Assembly: GCF_031348265.1 (NCBI RefSeq) | Contig: NZ_CP133771.1 | Coordinates: 8,680,001-8,744,000 of the forward strand | DNA length: 64,000 nucleotides | Direction of reading: 5' to 3' | DNA from: Streptomyces collinus | GTDB lineage: Bacteria; Actinomycetota; Actinomycetes; Streptomycetales; Streptomycetaceae | Part shown: positions 21,548-30,608 of the stretch, one piece after another | Layout: every line of letters begins with the position of its first letter | How positions within the stretch are numbered: the stretch's first letter is position 1 | Program-made: the position numbers and the translations under genes | The notes under the pieces: model-generated | What the model was told of the DNA's origin: nothing | Databases searched by the model: none | The model's input: only the letters and a program-made list of their open reading frames with translations

Positions 21548-22384
21548 ATGACTGTTTCTGACGGAAGACCACACGCGAACGGCAGCGCCGAGGCCACCAC
21601 GAGTTCACTCCTGTCGCTGGACGACGGAGACATCTATGTACGCGTTGAAGGCCCCCTCGATGCCCCCGCACTCCTGCTCATCCACGGGTCCGCATCCTCG
21701 ACCCGTTCGTGGGACCCGATGGTTCCGCTGCTGACCGGATCCCACCGCGTCATCCGGATCGACCTGCTCGGGCACGGCCGGTCGGCCAAACCCGTCGACC
21801 GGAGCTACGCGATCCCGGACCAGGCACGTCGGGCCGGAGCGGTCCTGGACCGGCTCGGAGTCGAGCGCGCGGTGCTCGTCGGTCATTCCAGCGGCGGCGT
21901 CGTCGCCACCGCCCTGGCCGAACAGCGACCCGGCCTGGTGGCCGCGCTCGCGCTCATCAACACCGGACCCCGCCTGGACGCCTTCATCGCCGCGGATGCC
22001 GCCGGAATCGGCGCCCAGCAGTGGCCGCCGACCGACGAGCAGCTCCGCCGGTTCGCGAGCACCGGGTTCAGCCGCGAGGGCTACCGGATCCCGGAAGAGC
22101 TCCTGGACGACGTGCGCGGTATGACGCATCACTCGCTCACCACGTCCATGCAGGCCACCTGCTCCTACCTGGAACAGCAGGCGCTCCCGGACCGACTGGC
22201 GGTCCTGGGCAAGCCGCTCCTGGTCATCTTCGGCGAGGACGACCGCAGATGGCGATCCTCATCCGCTGTCGACTACCGCGCTGTTCCGGGCGCAAGGGTC
22301 GAGATGCTGCCCGGTCTCGGGCACTCGCCCCTGCTCGAGGATCCGCCGCGGACCGCCGCCGCCCTGCTGGCCTTCACGGGCTGA
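21548..22384 (+). CDS. Alpha/beta hydrolase
   Basis: 278 residues. The triad is Ser in LVGHSSGGVVATAL, Asp in LLVIFGEDDRRW and His in LPGLGHSPLLEDPP; the oxyanion motif is LLIHGSASSTRSW. The order and spacing are those of haloperoxidase- or MhpC-like hydrolases. ATG 21548 follows a weak ribosome site. It is divergent from the AraC pseudogene and convergent with the ABM gene. The substrate is unknown. Confidence 0.9.
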   Translation: MTVSDGRPHANGSAEATTSSLLSLDDGDIYVRVEGPLDAPALLLIHGSASSTRSWDPMVPLLTGSHRVIRIDLLGHGRSAKPVDRSYAIPDQARRAGAVLDRLGVERAVLVGHSSGGVVATALAEQRPGLVAALALINTGPRLDAFIAADAAGIGAQQWPPTDEQLRRFASTGFSREGYRIPEELLDDVRGMTHHSLTTSMQATCSYLEQQALPDRLAVLGKPLLVIFGEDDRRWRSSSAVDYRAVPGARVEMLPGLGHSPLLEDPPRTAAALLAFTG

Positions 22385-22408
22385 GGCCAGGACGCTGCCG
22401 GCCTGGCC

Positions 22409-22438
22409 GGGCTCGGTCCGCCTCACCGGTCGGAGCCC
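22409..22438. terminator. Imperfect hairpin between convergent genes
   Basis: GGGCTC (22409-22414) pairs with GAGCCC (22433-22438), with further partial pairing inside. It lies between the hydrolase and the convergent monooxygenase gene. Confidence 0.4.
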
Positions 22439-22495
22439 CCACTCGGTCGCCGAACCCGACCTTGGGCAAAGGTAGTTCGGCCCGCGCGGCCGTCA

Positions 22496-22855
22496 TCAGT
22501 TCAGGGGTGTGAGGGTGAAGTGCCGCACCTGGAGCGGTGCAACGAGGTACTCGTCTTCCCCCGGCAGGACCACGGGCCGGTCACGCCAGTGCTCGCCGGC
22601 GTAGTCGGCCAGATCCGCCTCGCTGCGCCAGCGACTGACGTACAGCAGTGTGCCGGGTGGCGCGAGCAGTACTTCGTGGGCCACGAGACCGGGGTGGCGG
22701 TCGGGGAACGTGCGCACCGCCGACACGACGAAGTCACGGAACGCCTCGAAGCGTTCAGGGCGAACGCGAGCCTCGCTCACCCTGGTGATCAGAGCCATTC
22801 CCCGGCCGGCCGCGTCAACGTGCGGCAGGGGGAGGTCACTCGGTGATTGCGTCAT
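22496..22855 (-). CDS. Antibiotic biosynthesis monooxygenase (ABM) domain protein
   Basis: 119 residues from ATG 22855. The ABM dimeric alpha-beta barrel is recognisable in ALITRVSEARVRPERFEAF, VVSAVRTFPDRHPGLVAHEV and YVSRWRSEADLADYAGEHW. Such proteins are cofactor-free oxygenases or heme-handling proteins, and many have no known substrate. It is divergent from a GlxA-type regulator 70 bp away, a likely regulator-target pair. Confidence 0.85.
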   Translation of the reverse strand: MTQSPSDLPLPHVDAAGRGMALITRVSEARVRPERFEAFRDFVVSAVRTFPDRHPGLVAHEVLLAPPGTLLYVSRWRSEADLADYAGEHWRDRPVVLPGEDEYLVAPLQVRHFTLTPLN

Positions 22856-22925
22856 GGTCCGATCCTCACGCCGGGCCTGCGCCTCGCCCAGTGACGGGAT
22901 CGACATGGACGGGTACTTTCCTGCC

Positions 22926-23957
22926 ATGAGCGTTCACCGAGTGACCGCGCTGGTCCTGCCGGGGCAGTCCACGTTCGAGCTGGCGTCCGCCGCCGAGGTC
23001 TTCGGTCTGCGCCGCCCCGGCCTGCCCCACGGCTACGAGTTCACGGTATGCACCGAGCATCCGGGAGCCGTGCCGACTCTGGCCGGCTACGACATGCTCG
23101 TCGGCGCGGACCTCACGGCGCTCGACGCGGCGGACACCGTCCTCGTCCCCGGCTGGCACGACCGCACGCAGCCCGCCCCGCCCGCCGTGATCGACGTCCT
23201 GCAGCGGGCGCACGGCCGCGGCGCCCGTGTCGTCGCGATCTGCTCGGCCACCTTCCTCCTCGCCCAGGCAGGACTGCTGTCGCACCGCAGAGCGACCACC
23301 CACTGGCGGCTCGCAGGCGAACTCGCCGCCCGGTTCCCCGACGTGGAGGTCGAGCCCGACACGCTGTACATCGACTTGGGCGATGTCGCCACCAGCGCCG
23401 GAACGGCGGCCGGCATCGACCTGTGCCTCCATCTGGCCCGTACCGACCACGGCGCCGCCTACGCCGCACACGTCGCCCGGCACATGGTGATGCCCCCGCA
23501 CCGCGAGGGCGGGCAACTGCAGTACAGCACGGGCGCCTTCGCCGACCGGCAGGCGGAATCTCTGGCCCCGCTCCTCGACTGGGCCACCGAACGGCTGCAC
23601 CAGCCCCTCACCCTCGACGCCCTCGCCGCGCAGGCCAGGACCTCGCCACGCACACTCGCCCGCAGGTTCGCCGACCAACTCGGCGTCAGCCCCGGCCGCT
23701 GGCTGCTCCAGCAACGCGTCGCGGCAGCCCGGGCCCTGCTGGAGGAGACCGACCTCCCCGTCGAGACGGTCGCGCAACGGGTCGGCCTGTCCTCGGCCAC
23801 CAACCTGCGCAGACGCTTCCACGCCCTGGTGCACACCACACCCGCCGCCTATCGACGCTCCTTCGGCCATCGCGAGCAGGGCACGGGCTCACACATCAGG
23901 ATCAGCCGTACATCGCCACGCGGTACGACGCCCGTGAGCGCGTCGTCGATCGGGTGA
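22926..23957 (+). CDS. GlxA family transcriptional regulator (DJ-1/PfpI domain plus AraC HTH)
   Basis: 343 residues. The N-terminal amidotransferase-like domain (about 1-180) contains VVAICSATFLLAQAGLLSHR with the Cys elbow, then the family block RATTHWRLAGELAARFPDVE. The AraC HTH pair covers about residues 215-315 (LTLDALAAQARTSPRTLARRF, ETVAQRVGLSSATNLRRRF). The 20-odd residues after the HTH are probably read-through of non-conserved sequence. It likely controls the divergent ABM gene. Confidence 0.93.
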   Translation: MSVHRVTALVLPGQSTFELASAAEVFGLRRPGLPHGYEFTVCTEHPGAVPTLAGYDMLVGADLTALDAADTVLVPGWHDRTQPAPPAVIDVLQRAHGRGARVVAICSATFLLAQAGLLSHRRATTHWRLAGELAARFPDVEVEPDTLYIDLGDVATSAGTAAGIDLCLHLARTDHGAAYAAHVARHMVMPPHREGGQLQYSTGAFADRQAESLAPLLDWATERLHQPLTLDALAAQARTSPRTLARRFADQLGVSPGRWLLQQRVAAARALLEETDLPVETVAQRVGLSSATNLRRRFHALVHTTPAAYRRSFGHREQGTGSHIRISRTSPRGTTPVSASSIG

Positions 23958-24097
23958 GGCTGCGGCTTGCCGGCGGAGTCGAGCCTGTTCCACCTCTGCA
24001 GGTTCACCGCCACCGCCAGCTGCCGTTTGCCGTCGGCACGGGTCATGGCCAGCGCTCCACCGCCCCAGACCGTGCCGCCATGGCCCCAGAAGGTGCC
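23933..24097 (-). pseudogene. C-terminal remnant of a beta-lactamase-like serine hydrolase
   Basis: The minus strand reads FWGHGGTVWGGGALAMTRAD, then GKRQLAVAVNLQRWNRLD and PHPIDDALT, the closing beta-strands of secreted serine hydrolases (HGG motif). No active-site half is present here. An N-terminal scrap of a similar gene is found at 40577-40702. The 3' end overlaps the end of the GlxA gene, and the upstream edge abuts a plus-strand ATPase remnant at about 24100. Confidence 0.7.
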
Positions 24098-24106
24098 CTG
24101 GCCGGG

Positions 24107-24580
24107 GCCCGCACGGTCGTGTGGCTGAACGAGGCCCACCACTGCCTCGGCGACTCGACGGCCGGTGAGCGTATCGCGGCTGCCGTTCACCACCTGCTGA
24201 CCAGCCCCCAGCGCGGACCGGCCCTCGTCCTGGGCACGCTCCGGCCCGACTACTTCAAGCAGTACACGGCCCTGCCCACGGCTGGAGGCAGCGCACGGGT
24301 GCTGCCGTGCTCAGCGGCACGGAGTTGGAGGTGGTGGGCCCATTGCAGGCGATGCCGGCCTGCGGCCGCTCGGGCGAGGTTGTCCAAGTCGCCGGCGCCG
24401 GTCGAAGACCTGGTGCTGAGACGGGAGGAGGCCGGGGTCCGGGAGGGCGCCGAAAACCTGGCCCGGCAGGCCGCCGACCACGGCCGCCCCGACCGGCTGC
24501 ACCTTCCCAGGGGGACCTTCAAGATGCTGTGGCCGTACGGCCTGGACCCGGACGGTACGCCCTCGCCTCCATGGCAGTGA
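24107..24580 (+). pseudogene. Decayed STAND-type ATPase with repeat C-terminus
   Basis: The plus strand reads ARTVVWLNEAHHCLGDSTAG and VHHLLTSPQRGPALVLGTL, which correspond to the Walker B region of large Streptomyces STAND regulators. A scrambled stretch follows, then GAENLARQAADHGRPDRLHL and FKMLWPYGLDPDG, the family's 'EGAExLARQAADHG' repeats and tail. The N-terminal part and Walker A are absent and the middle is out of frame. Confidence 0.7.
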
Positions 24581-24897
24581 TTCATCGAGCTCAGCCCTTG
24601 CCGGTGCCGCCCCGTTCGACCTGCAGGCAGGCGGTGTGGCGGCCGGAACGCCCGGGCGGCCCTCCCCTCCCTGATGCCCCCCAGCGATCCAGCACCCTCG
24701 ATGCCCGGCAGATACCCCAGGGCACGGACAAGGGGGGCGCCCGACTCGCGGGTCTGCCGCAGCGCTGCCGCGGCACGACCCATACTGCTCGGAGGCCAGC
24801 GGTCCAACGATGTCGAGAACGTGCCACCGGCTCCGTCCCAGGGACATCAGCGCCCGGCCGCTCAACCGGCCGACACGAGGAAGAAGGTGAACCCGGC

Positions 24898-25338
24898 ATG
24901 GCGATTCAGCGGATGGACAACGTCGGCATCGTCGTCGAGGACATGGATGCCGCCATCGCCTTCTTCGTGGAACTCGGCATGGAACTGGAGGGCAGGGCGG
25001 TGGTCGAAGGCCCCGTCGCCGACCAGTGCACCGGACTCGACGGCGTCCGCTGCGACATCGCGATGGTCCGGACCCCGGACGGTCACAGCCGGCTCGAGCT
25101 GGCGAAGTACCGCAGCCCCGCGGTGATCGGCGCCGGGCCGCGCAACCGGCCGCACAACGTCCTGGGCACGCACCGCGTCATGTTCGCCGTCGACGACATC
25201 GAGGACACCGTCGCCCGCCTGCGCCCTCACGGCGCCGAACTCGTCGGCGAGATCGCCCGGTTCGAGGACAGCTATCTGCTCTGCTACCTCCGCGGCCCGG
25301 CGGGCATCATCGTCGGACTGGCCGAGCAACTGCGCTGA
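24898..25338 (+). CDS. VOC family protein (glyoxalase/dioxygenase fold)
   Basis: 146 residues with two beta-alpha-beta-beta-beta units: QRMDNVGIVVEDMDAAIAFF and THRVMFAVDDIEDTVARLRP. Candidate metal ligands are Glu in SRLELAKY and the C-terminal region near AGIIVGLAEQL. It belongs to the group of short lyase/bleomycin-resistance-like proteins; the reaction is not predictable. AAGAAGGTG precedes ATG 24898. Confidence 0.9.
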   Translation: MAIQRMDNVGIVVEDMDAAIAFFVELGMELEGRAVVEGPVADQCTGLDGVRCDIAMVRTPDGHSRLELAKYRSPAVIGAGPRNRPHNVLGTHRVMFAVDDIEDTVARLRPHGAELVGEIARFEDSYLLCYLRGPAGIIVGLAEQLR

Positions 25339-25441
25339 GAAGAAGGTCACCAAGGGCGCGACCCCACGCAACGTCAGGAGCGAGGCACCGCCGCCGGCCG
25401 GCGCGAAAGGAGAGCGAGTCACCGGCCTGTGCAGGCGGCGG

Positions 25442-26953
25442 ATGAATGGGTACTTGCGTTCGGCGGCCCGTCGGCGACGGGTTCGGAATGGTGTGCGCAT
25501 GCGGAGTGGGGAGATTCAGGTGGGATGGCGAGAGGTGCGGGACGCCCGGGCATTTCGAGGCTGTGCCCGGGTTCTGGCGGGCCGCTACCGCCTGGACGGG
25601 CTGATCGGTTCAGGCGGTGCGGCTGACGTCCACCGCGGTTTCGACCTGCGACTGCGGCGGCCGGTCGCTGTGAAAGTCTTCCGCCCCGGCAGCGGGTTCG
25701 ACACGGAGGAGGCTTTCCGCAGCGAGGCCGAGATCCTCGCGCGGTTGCAGCATCCGGGCCTGGTGACCGCGTTCGACGCCGGACACCATGACGGCGAAGC
25801 CTTCCTGGTCATGCAGTTGATCGACGGACTTACCCTGAAGTCCCGCATCGCCGACGGTCCCCTGACGTGCGAGGCCGCTGCCGACCTCGGCGCGGCATTG
25901 GCCGAAGCGCTCGCTCACGCCCATGAGGAGGGCATCGTCCACCGGGATGTCAAACCGTCCAACATCCTTCTGGACTCCTCCGGCCGTCCCCATCTGACGG
26001 ACTTCGGCATCTCCCGGCTGCTCGATGCGACCACCCGCACCGCAACCGGCGCCCTGACCGGCACGGCGGCCTATCTCGCCCCCGAACAGGTGCTGGGCCG
26101 GCCCGTCGGCCGGCCCGCCGACATCTATGCCCTCGGCTTGGTCCTCCTCGAAAGCCTCACCGGCCGGCTCGAATACGACGGTGGCCCTTTGGAGGCCGCG
26201 ATAGCGCGCCTGCACCGCCCGCCGTCGCTCCCGGACTTCCTGCCCCACGGCTTCGCCACCCTCCTGCGGGACATGACCAGCCTCGAAGAACACGTTCGTC
26301 CCAGGGCGGCCGACTGCGCCCAAGCCCTATCTTGTCTCTCCGGAACGAGCTCAGCAGACCCCGCCGCATCCGTTGCCCGCCCCGTACTGAGCGCCGTACC
26401 GTCCACGGTCACGCATCACGCCGACAGCACCCACCGGGGCCTGTCGCCCGCCGTGATGGCGCCCAGAAGCCTGAGTACCTCAACGGGCCCCGCTGGGGCG
26501 ATGTCTCGGCCCGCGACCCCACGGGGCCGCATCCGCACCCGAGGGGTGGCGGCTGCGCTGGCCGCCGTTCTCGCCGGCGGCCTGGTGGCCACCGAAGGCT
26601 TCTCACGCCACGACGCCGCCGACGAGGCGGCTCCGTCCGCCCCCGATCCGGTCGCCCCTTCCACACCTCCGGAATCGGCCGCTCACGACGATGACAAGCC
26701 CTCCGCGTCGGCGCCTCCGTCTTCGCCCGGCTCCTCCGTCTCGGGCCGGCCGGTGAGCGATTCCGTTCCCGTGCGCAGCGCTCGTCCGCCCTCTGACGGC
26801 CAGGAGCCCGTCACCGACCGGGCTCGTACGCACAGCACTTCCGAGCAGGCCGCGGCCGACGCAGACGCGAACGGCAGAACACATGCCCACGGCCAGATTC
26901 CGGGAGACTCCCGAAAGAACCAGAAGGGAAAGAAGGCAGCACACGCCAAGTAG
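25442..26953 (+). CDS. Membrane-anchored Ser/Thr protein kinase
   Basis: Up to 503 residues. The Hanks-type kinase domain has G56-S-G-G-A in the glycine loop, Lys78 in VAVKV, HRDVKPSN with Asp169, DFG at 187-189, and APEQ in the activation segment. A Pro/Ser-rich linker leads to a single membrane helix (about residues 365-385, AAALAAVLAGGLVATEG). An extracellular low-complexity tail with a basic end (KNQKGKKAAHAK) follows. No PASTA repeats are seen. The start is uncertain: ATG 25442 or ATG 25499. No phosphatase or clear substrate gene is adjacent. Confidence 0.92.
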   Translation: MNGYLRSAARRRRVRNGVRMRSGEIQVGWREVRDARAFRGCARVLAGRYRLDGLIGSGGAADVHRGFDLRLRRPVAVKVFRPGSGFDTEEAFRSEAEILARLQHPGLVTAFDAGHHDGEAFLVMQLIDGLTLKSRIADGPLTCEAAADLGAALAEALAHAHEEGIVHRDVKPSNILLDSSGRPHLTDFGISRLLDATTRTATGALTGTAAYLAPEQVLGRPVGRPADIYALGLVLLESLTGRLEYDGGPLEAAIARLHRPPSLPDFLPHGFATLLRDMTSLEEHVRPRAADCAQALSCLSGTSSADPAASVARPVLSAVPSTVTHHADSTHRGLSPAVMAPRSLSTSTGPAGAMSRPATPRGRIRTRGVAAALAAVLAGGLVATEGFSRHDAADEAAPSAPDPVAPSTPPESAAHDDDKPSASAPPSSPGSSVSGRPVSDSVPVRSARPPSDGQEPVTDRARTHSTSEQAAADADANGRTHAHGQIPGDSRKNQKGKKAAHAK

Positions 26954-27162
26954 GAAAACGGGCGATGAAGCCGGGCGAAGGCGACCAAGGCGGGTGGCGG
27001 TAGCAGGAGGCCCTGCCCCGGTCTGCCCGGACTCGGTCACTGTGGTGCGGTGTCCTCCTGCTCAAGGGCTACCGACGGAGGCCCGGTCGCGGTGTCGAAT
27101 GCCGTGGGTCGTCGCACGAGGAGATGACTCACCTCGTCCTTGTTCGCCCGTTGCCGAAGGCG

Positions 27163-28674
27163 TCAGTGGCCGGCGGCGAGTTCCCCGGTGAGTTTGCCGT
27201 GGAGGTCGGCGCTGGGGTCGTTCAGGCCGGTGATCTCGACGGTCTTGCCGCGTTGGGCGTACTTCGCTGCGATCCCGTCGAGGGCGGCGACAGAGGACGC
27301 GTCCCAGATGTGGGCCGCGCTCAGATCGATGACGACCTTCTTCGGATCGGTGGCGTAGTCGAACCGGCCGACGAGGTCGTTGGAGGAGGCGAAGAACAGT
27401 TCGCCGGTGACCCGGTAGACGACCGAGCTGCCGTCGGGACCGGTGGTGGCGGTGACCTCGGCCAGGTGGGCGACGCGCTTGGCGAAGACGACCATGGCGG
27501 TGATGGAGCCGACGACGACGCCGATGGCGAGGTTGTGGGTGGCGACCACACAGACGACGGTGATCACCATGACGGTGATCTCCCCGGCGGGCATCCGCTT
27601 GAGCGTCTTGGGCGCTATGGAGTGCCAGTCGAAGGTCGCGAACGACACCATGACCATGACGGCGACGAGCGCGGCCATGGGGATGTCGGAGACGACCGGG
27701 CCGAAAACGATGCACAGCACCATCAGGAACGCGCCCGCGAGGAAGGTCGAGAGCCGGGTGCGCGCACCGGAGACCTTCACGTTGATCATCGTCTGGCCGA
27801 TCATGGCGCAACCGCCCATGCCGCCGAAGAAGCCGGTGACGACGTTGGCGATGCCCTGGCCGATGGATTCGCGGGTCTTGTCGGAGTGAGTGTCGGTGAT
27901 CTCGTCGACGAGCTTCGCGGTCATCAGCGACTCCATCAGCCCGACCAGGGCCATGGCGAACGCGTACGGCGCGATGGTCGTCAGCGTGTCCAGGGTGAAG
28001 GGCACGTCGGGCAGGCCCGGCACCGGCAGGGACGACGGCAGCTCGCCCTTGCCGCCCACCGTCGGGACAGCGATGCCGGCCGCCACCGTGATGACGGTGA
28101 GGATGACGATCGAGACGAGCGGCGCGGGGATCACGGTGGTGAGCTTCGGGAAGAACACCATGAGTGCGAGGCCGCCGGCCATCAGCGGGTAGACCGGCCA
28201 GGGGACGCCGCGCATCTCCGGGATCTGGGCCATGAAGATCAAGATGGCCAGGGAGTTGACGAAGCCGACCATGACGGAGCGGGGAACGAACCGCATCAGC
28301 TTCGCCACGCCGAGAGCGCCGAGGGCGATCTGGAACACGCCGGCCAGGATGACGGCGGCGACGAGGTAGCCGAAGCCGTGCTCCCGGTTCAGCGGGGCGA
28401 TCACCAGGGCCACCGCACCGGTGGCGGCGGAGATCATCGCCCGTCGGCCGCCGACGATCGCGATGGTCACGGCCATGGTGAAGGAGGCGAACAGGCCGAT
28501 GGCCGGGTCGACACCGGCGATGATCGAGAACGAGATCGCCTCGGGGATCAAGGCGAGCGCGACGACCAGGCCCCCGAGGACTTCGGTGCGCCAGACCCTC
28601 GGGTCGGAGATCCAATCGGGCTTCAGACCACGCAGGCGCGCAGCCGGGGACACGGCATCGGCGGCAGCAGACAA
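27163..28674 (-). CDS. SulP family anion transporter with STAS domain
   Basis: About 503 residues. The SLC26/SulP core starts PDWISDPRVWRTEVLGGLVV and includes IPEAISFSIIAGVDPAIGLF and SATGAVALVIAPL, with about 12 or more membrane segments. The cytoplasmic STAS domain is at the C-terminus (VTGELFFASSNDLV, KKVVIDLSAAHIWDASSVAAL). The substrate may be sulfate or bicarbonate; no carbonic anhydrase domain is fused. The start is hard to place: the frame is open to 28839 (GTG), but homologues begin near MSA..., so TTG 28674 is my choice, and GTG 28704 is possible. Confidence 0.9.
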   Translation of the reverse strand: MSAAADAVSPAARLRGLKPDWISDPRVWRTEVLGGLVVALALIPEAISFSIIAGVDPAIGLFASFTMAVTIAIVGGRRAMISAATGAVALVIAPLNREHGFGYLVAAVILAGVFQIALGALGVAKLMRFVPRSVMVGFVNSLAILIFMAQIPEMRGVPWPVYPLMAGGLALMVFFPKLTTVIPAPLVSIVILTVITVAAGIAVPTVGGKGELPSSLPVPGLPDVPFTLDTLTTIAPYAFAMALVGLMESLMTAKLVDEITDTHSDKTRESIGQGIANVVTGFFGGMGGCAMIGQTMINVKVSGARTRLSTFLAGAFLMVLCIVFGPVVSDIPMAALVAVMVMVSFATFDWHSIAPKTLKRMPAGEITVMVITVVCVVATHNLAIGVVVGSITAMVVFAKRVAHLAEVTATTGPDGSSVVYRVTGELFFASSNDLVGRFDYATDPKKVVIDLSAAHIWDASSVAALDGIAAKYAQRGKTVEITGLNDPSADLHGKLTGELAAGH

Positions 28675-29000
28675 GAGGGAAGGACCTGTCGAGCTCGGGC
28701 ACACCCTTGCGGCAGGCCGGGGTGTGCGGGGATGTGGAGGGGCCGGGTCGGCACCCCGCGGGTCGGCTCCGCGAGGTGCGCAGCCGCAAGTCGAGAGGAG
28801 AGCGGAGCCGGGCCTGTCCGGAAGTGCGGCCGGGCTCACATCCGGGGGCGAAGCGTCACGGCGGGCAGGCGGCGGCGCCGGGCGTCATGGGCTCGCGCAC
28901 GCTTCTCTCCTGAAGAACCGGATCTTCGCCGGAGCGCCATCGGCCCCGACATGACAACGGCGAGGCAGCGGCATCCCGCCTCTCACCACCGGCAACCCTA

Positions 29001-29014
29001 CCCTGACGTCAGGG
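29001..29014. promoter_or_regulatory. Perfect palindrome CCCTGACGTCAGGG
   Basis: A 14-bp perfect palindrome between the sulP gene and the I36 gene, with a GACGTC core. It is about 330 bp from the chosen sulP start and 160 bp from the earliest possible one. It may be an operator; no regulator gene is adjacent. Confidence 0.4.
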
Positions 29015-29134
29015 CCGGGGTCGGCGGCGCCCACCCCGGCCCGGTCGTCCCCTCCGCCCGTATCTGGAACGGTGTGGTCGCGTCAGCCAGCGGGCGGGCT
29101 TGCCCCCTGGGGCCGGTGCTTCGTCAACGGCCCA

Positions 29135-29165
29135 CCGACCCGGCGGGGGCATTCCGCCGGGTCGG
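29135..29165 (-). terminator. Strong hairpin terminator of the lipoprotein-I36 operon
   Basis: CCGACCCGGCGG (29135-29146) pairs perfectly with CCGCCGGGTCGG (29154-29165) around a 7-nt loop. It lies 38 bp beyond the I36 stop codon. Confidence 0.8.
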
Positions 29166-29202
29166 CCGATTCATCGGGTGTGGGTGGTGCCTCGGTGGAT
29201 GT

Positions 29203-29574
29203 TCAGCAGCCCATGGCCCACCTGTGGGAGTCACCCCGGTCGTTGGCGACGCCGTTCCAGTTGACCTCCTGGCCGGGGGCGAGGCAGATGGTCATGTCGC
29301 CGCGCTGCCCGGCGTTCTCGAACACCTGGACAAAGCTCGGGATGCCAGGACCTACGATTCCGTGGTTGGCCCAGGAGGAGTCGGTGTCGGCGATGTAGCC
29401 CTCCCACCAGCCGTCGTCGCCCGACCAGTTGGCGCGCTGCCCCTGGAAGTCGACGTTCTCCCAAGCGCAGAAGTGGCCGCTGGGGCAGTCCGCGGCTGAT
29501 GCCGTGGCGGCGGTGGTGAGGGGACTGCCGGCGGCGAGGAGCAGCGCGGCGGCCAGGAGGGCGGGCTTCTTCAT
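29203..29574 (-). CDS. Secreted peptidase-inhibitor I36-type protein
   Basis: 123 residues with a signal peptide (KKPALLAAALLLAAG, cleavage near ASA-ADC). The mature domain has the beta-gamma-crystallin-like pattern CPSGHFCAWENVDFQGQRANW ... CLAPGQEVNWNGVANDRGDS with four cysteines, as in inhibitor family I36 (SMI). It is probably exported and disulfide-bonded. Its ATG overlaps the stop of the upstream lipoprotein gene (ATGA), so they are coexpressed. Confidence 0.86.
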   Translation of the reverse strand: MKKPALLAAALLLAAGSPLTTAATASAADCPSGHFCAWENVDFQGQRANWSGDDGWWEGYIADTDSSWANHGIVGPGIPSFVQVFENAGQRGDMTICLAPGQEVNWNGVANDRGDSHRWAMGC

Positions 29575-30065
29575 CGGTTCGTGCCTTTCTCATGTGCGGA
29601 CCGGAGGATGGTTCGGGCGGTGCGGACGGCGTGCGCCCGCAGTTCCCGGTAGGCGGTCCGTTCGCCTGCCGGAGCCCTGCTTTTGAGGTTGTTGACGGTG
29701 GTCGAGGCGCGGAACCAGCGCTCCTGGTCGCCGTAGAGGCGCTGCTGGGCCTGGGCCAGGCAGCCATCGGTGTGCTGGCGGACCTCGGGGCCGCCGGGCA
29801 GGGTGAGGGAGAGCTCCGCCCGGCCGGTCCCGAACAGTGCGTCACTGACCCGGCTCTGCTCCGCGGTGTCGGGCGGGCGCTGCCCCGGACGCGGCGGGGT
29901 CAGGCCCTGGCGGGTCAGACAGCGGTCGGTCAGCAGGAGCTGGGCGGCCTTGACGGTGTCGTCGGCGCCGAGCGACGGGGCTCGCGGGGCCGTGCAGGCG
30001 GTCATGACGCACAGCGAGGCGAGGAATGCGACGGCCGTCGCGCGGCGGCGCGGATGCGTAGGCAT
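29571..30065 (-). CDS. Putative lipoprotein
   Basis: 164 residues. The signal peptide ends in a lipobox, CVMTACTAP, giving lipid-Cys at about residue 24. The mature part is mostly helical (DDTVKAAQLLLTDRCLTRQG, CLAQAQQRLYGDQERWFRAS) and contains DGCL and DRCL cysteines that may pair. I do not recognise a family beyond small Streptomyces lipoproteins. It is coupled to the I36 gene by a 4-bp overlap; a joint role at the cell surface is inferred. Confidence 0.75.
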   Translation of the reverse strand: MPTHPRRRATAVAFLASLCVMTACTAPRAPSLGADDTVKAAQLLLTDRCLTRQGLTPPRPGQRPPDTAEQSRVSDALFGTGRAELSLTLPGGPEVRQHTDGCLAQAQQRLYGDQERWFRASTTVNNLKSRAPAGERTAYRELRAHAVRTARTILRSAHEKGTNR

Positions 30066-30608
30066 GGAGAGCTCAAGCCGTCCGGCGGCCCGTCGGGGTG
30101 CAAGACGGCGCAGGGAAGATCGTTCGCATGATCAACTCAACGGGGGCGGACGGGCCGCAGGACACGGGGGAGGCAGGTCCTTCACTCCAGCGAGCGGCGC
30201 TCGGGGGTCAGTACCCCGCGCGGGTAGCTCCGCTCGGGCGCCCGCTCACGTTGTGAGCACGCGACGTTCCCGGCGCGGCGACATGCTTCGCGGGCGGCCC
30301 CCGCTCCGGACCCGGGCTCTCCCTGCTGCCGAAGGGGGGCTCGCCACCCCCTTGATCGGCCCGCTGCCCGGATGGAGTGCCGGGGCTGTCATCCCGGCGT
30401 CGGCCCCGGACCAGGGTCTGCACGACGGGAACTGTGAGGCATCGCTGATCGACGCAGGTTCCAAAGGGGCCGGGACGGCCGCTGAGAGCTGATCGCCGCC
30501 GGTGGCGGCACGCCCTCGCGGTACGCCGCCGCATGAGCCGCCACAGCACCTGAGCGAATCCGCTGTATACGGCAACGGGGTGGCGACCAGCGGTGTCCTT
30601 GTGCTGCC
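30066..30608. other. Intergenic region without a supported gene
   Basis: I see no conserved protein on either strand. A 43-codon plus-strand frame from about 30128 has no ribosome site or homology that I recognise. A TGTATAC core at 30564-30570, 40 bp before the next gene, is one base from the TGTATACA GntR-type sites at 13197 and 14061. Confidence 0.4.

Larger units (their letters stand above)
28675..29202. other. Leader/intergenic region upstream of sulP
   Basis: No protein-coding gene is supported here. It holds a short inverted repeat GAAGA...TCTTC near 28915-28930, the perfect palindrome at 29001-29014 and the terminator of the I36 gene at 29135-29165. The sulP promoter should lie between 28850 and 29130. 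Confidence 0.5.

Noticed and set aside
17054..24580. Biosynthetic gene cluster built on the ABC operon, ABM monooxygenase and hydrolases
   Set aside because: No PKS, NRPS, terpene or RiPP core gene is present, and the genes lie in separate, unrelated transcription units.
27124..29499. A 791-codon His/Asp/Gly-rich frame on the plus strand
   Set aside because: It is antisense to sulP with shadow-type composition; no start site or family.
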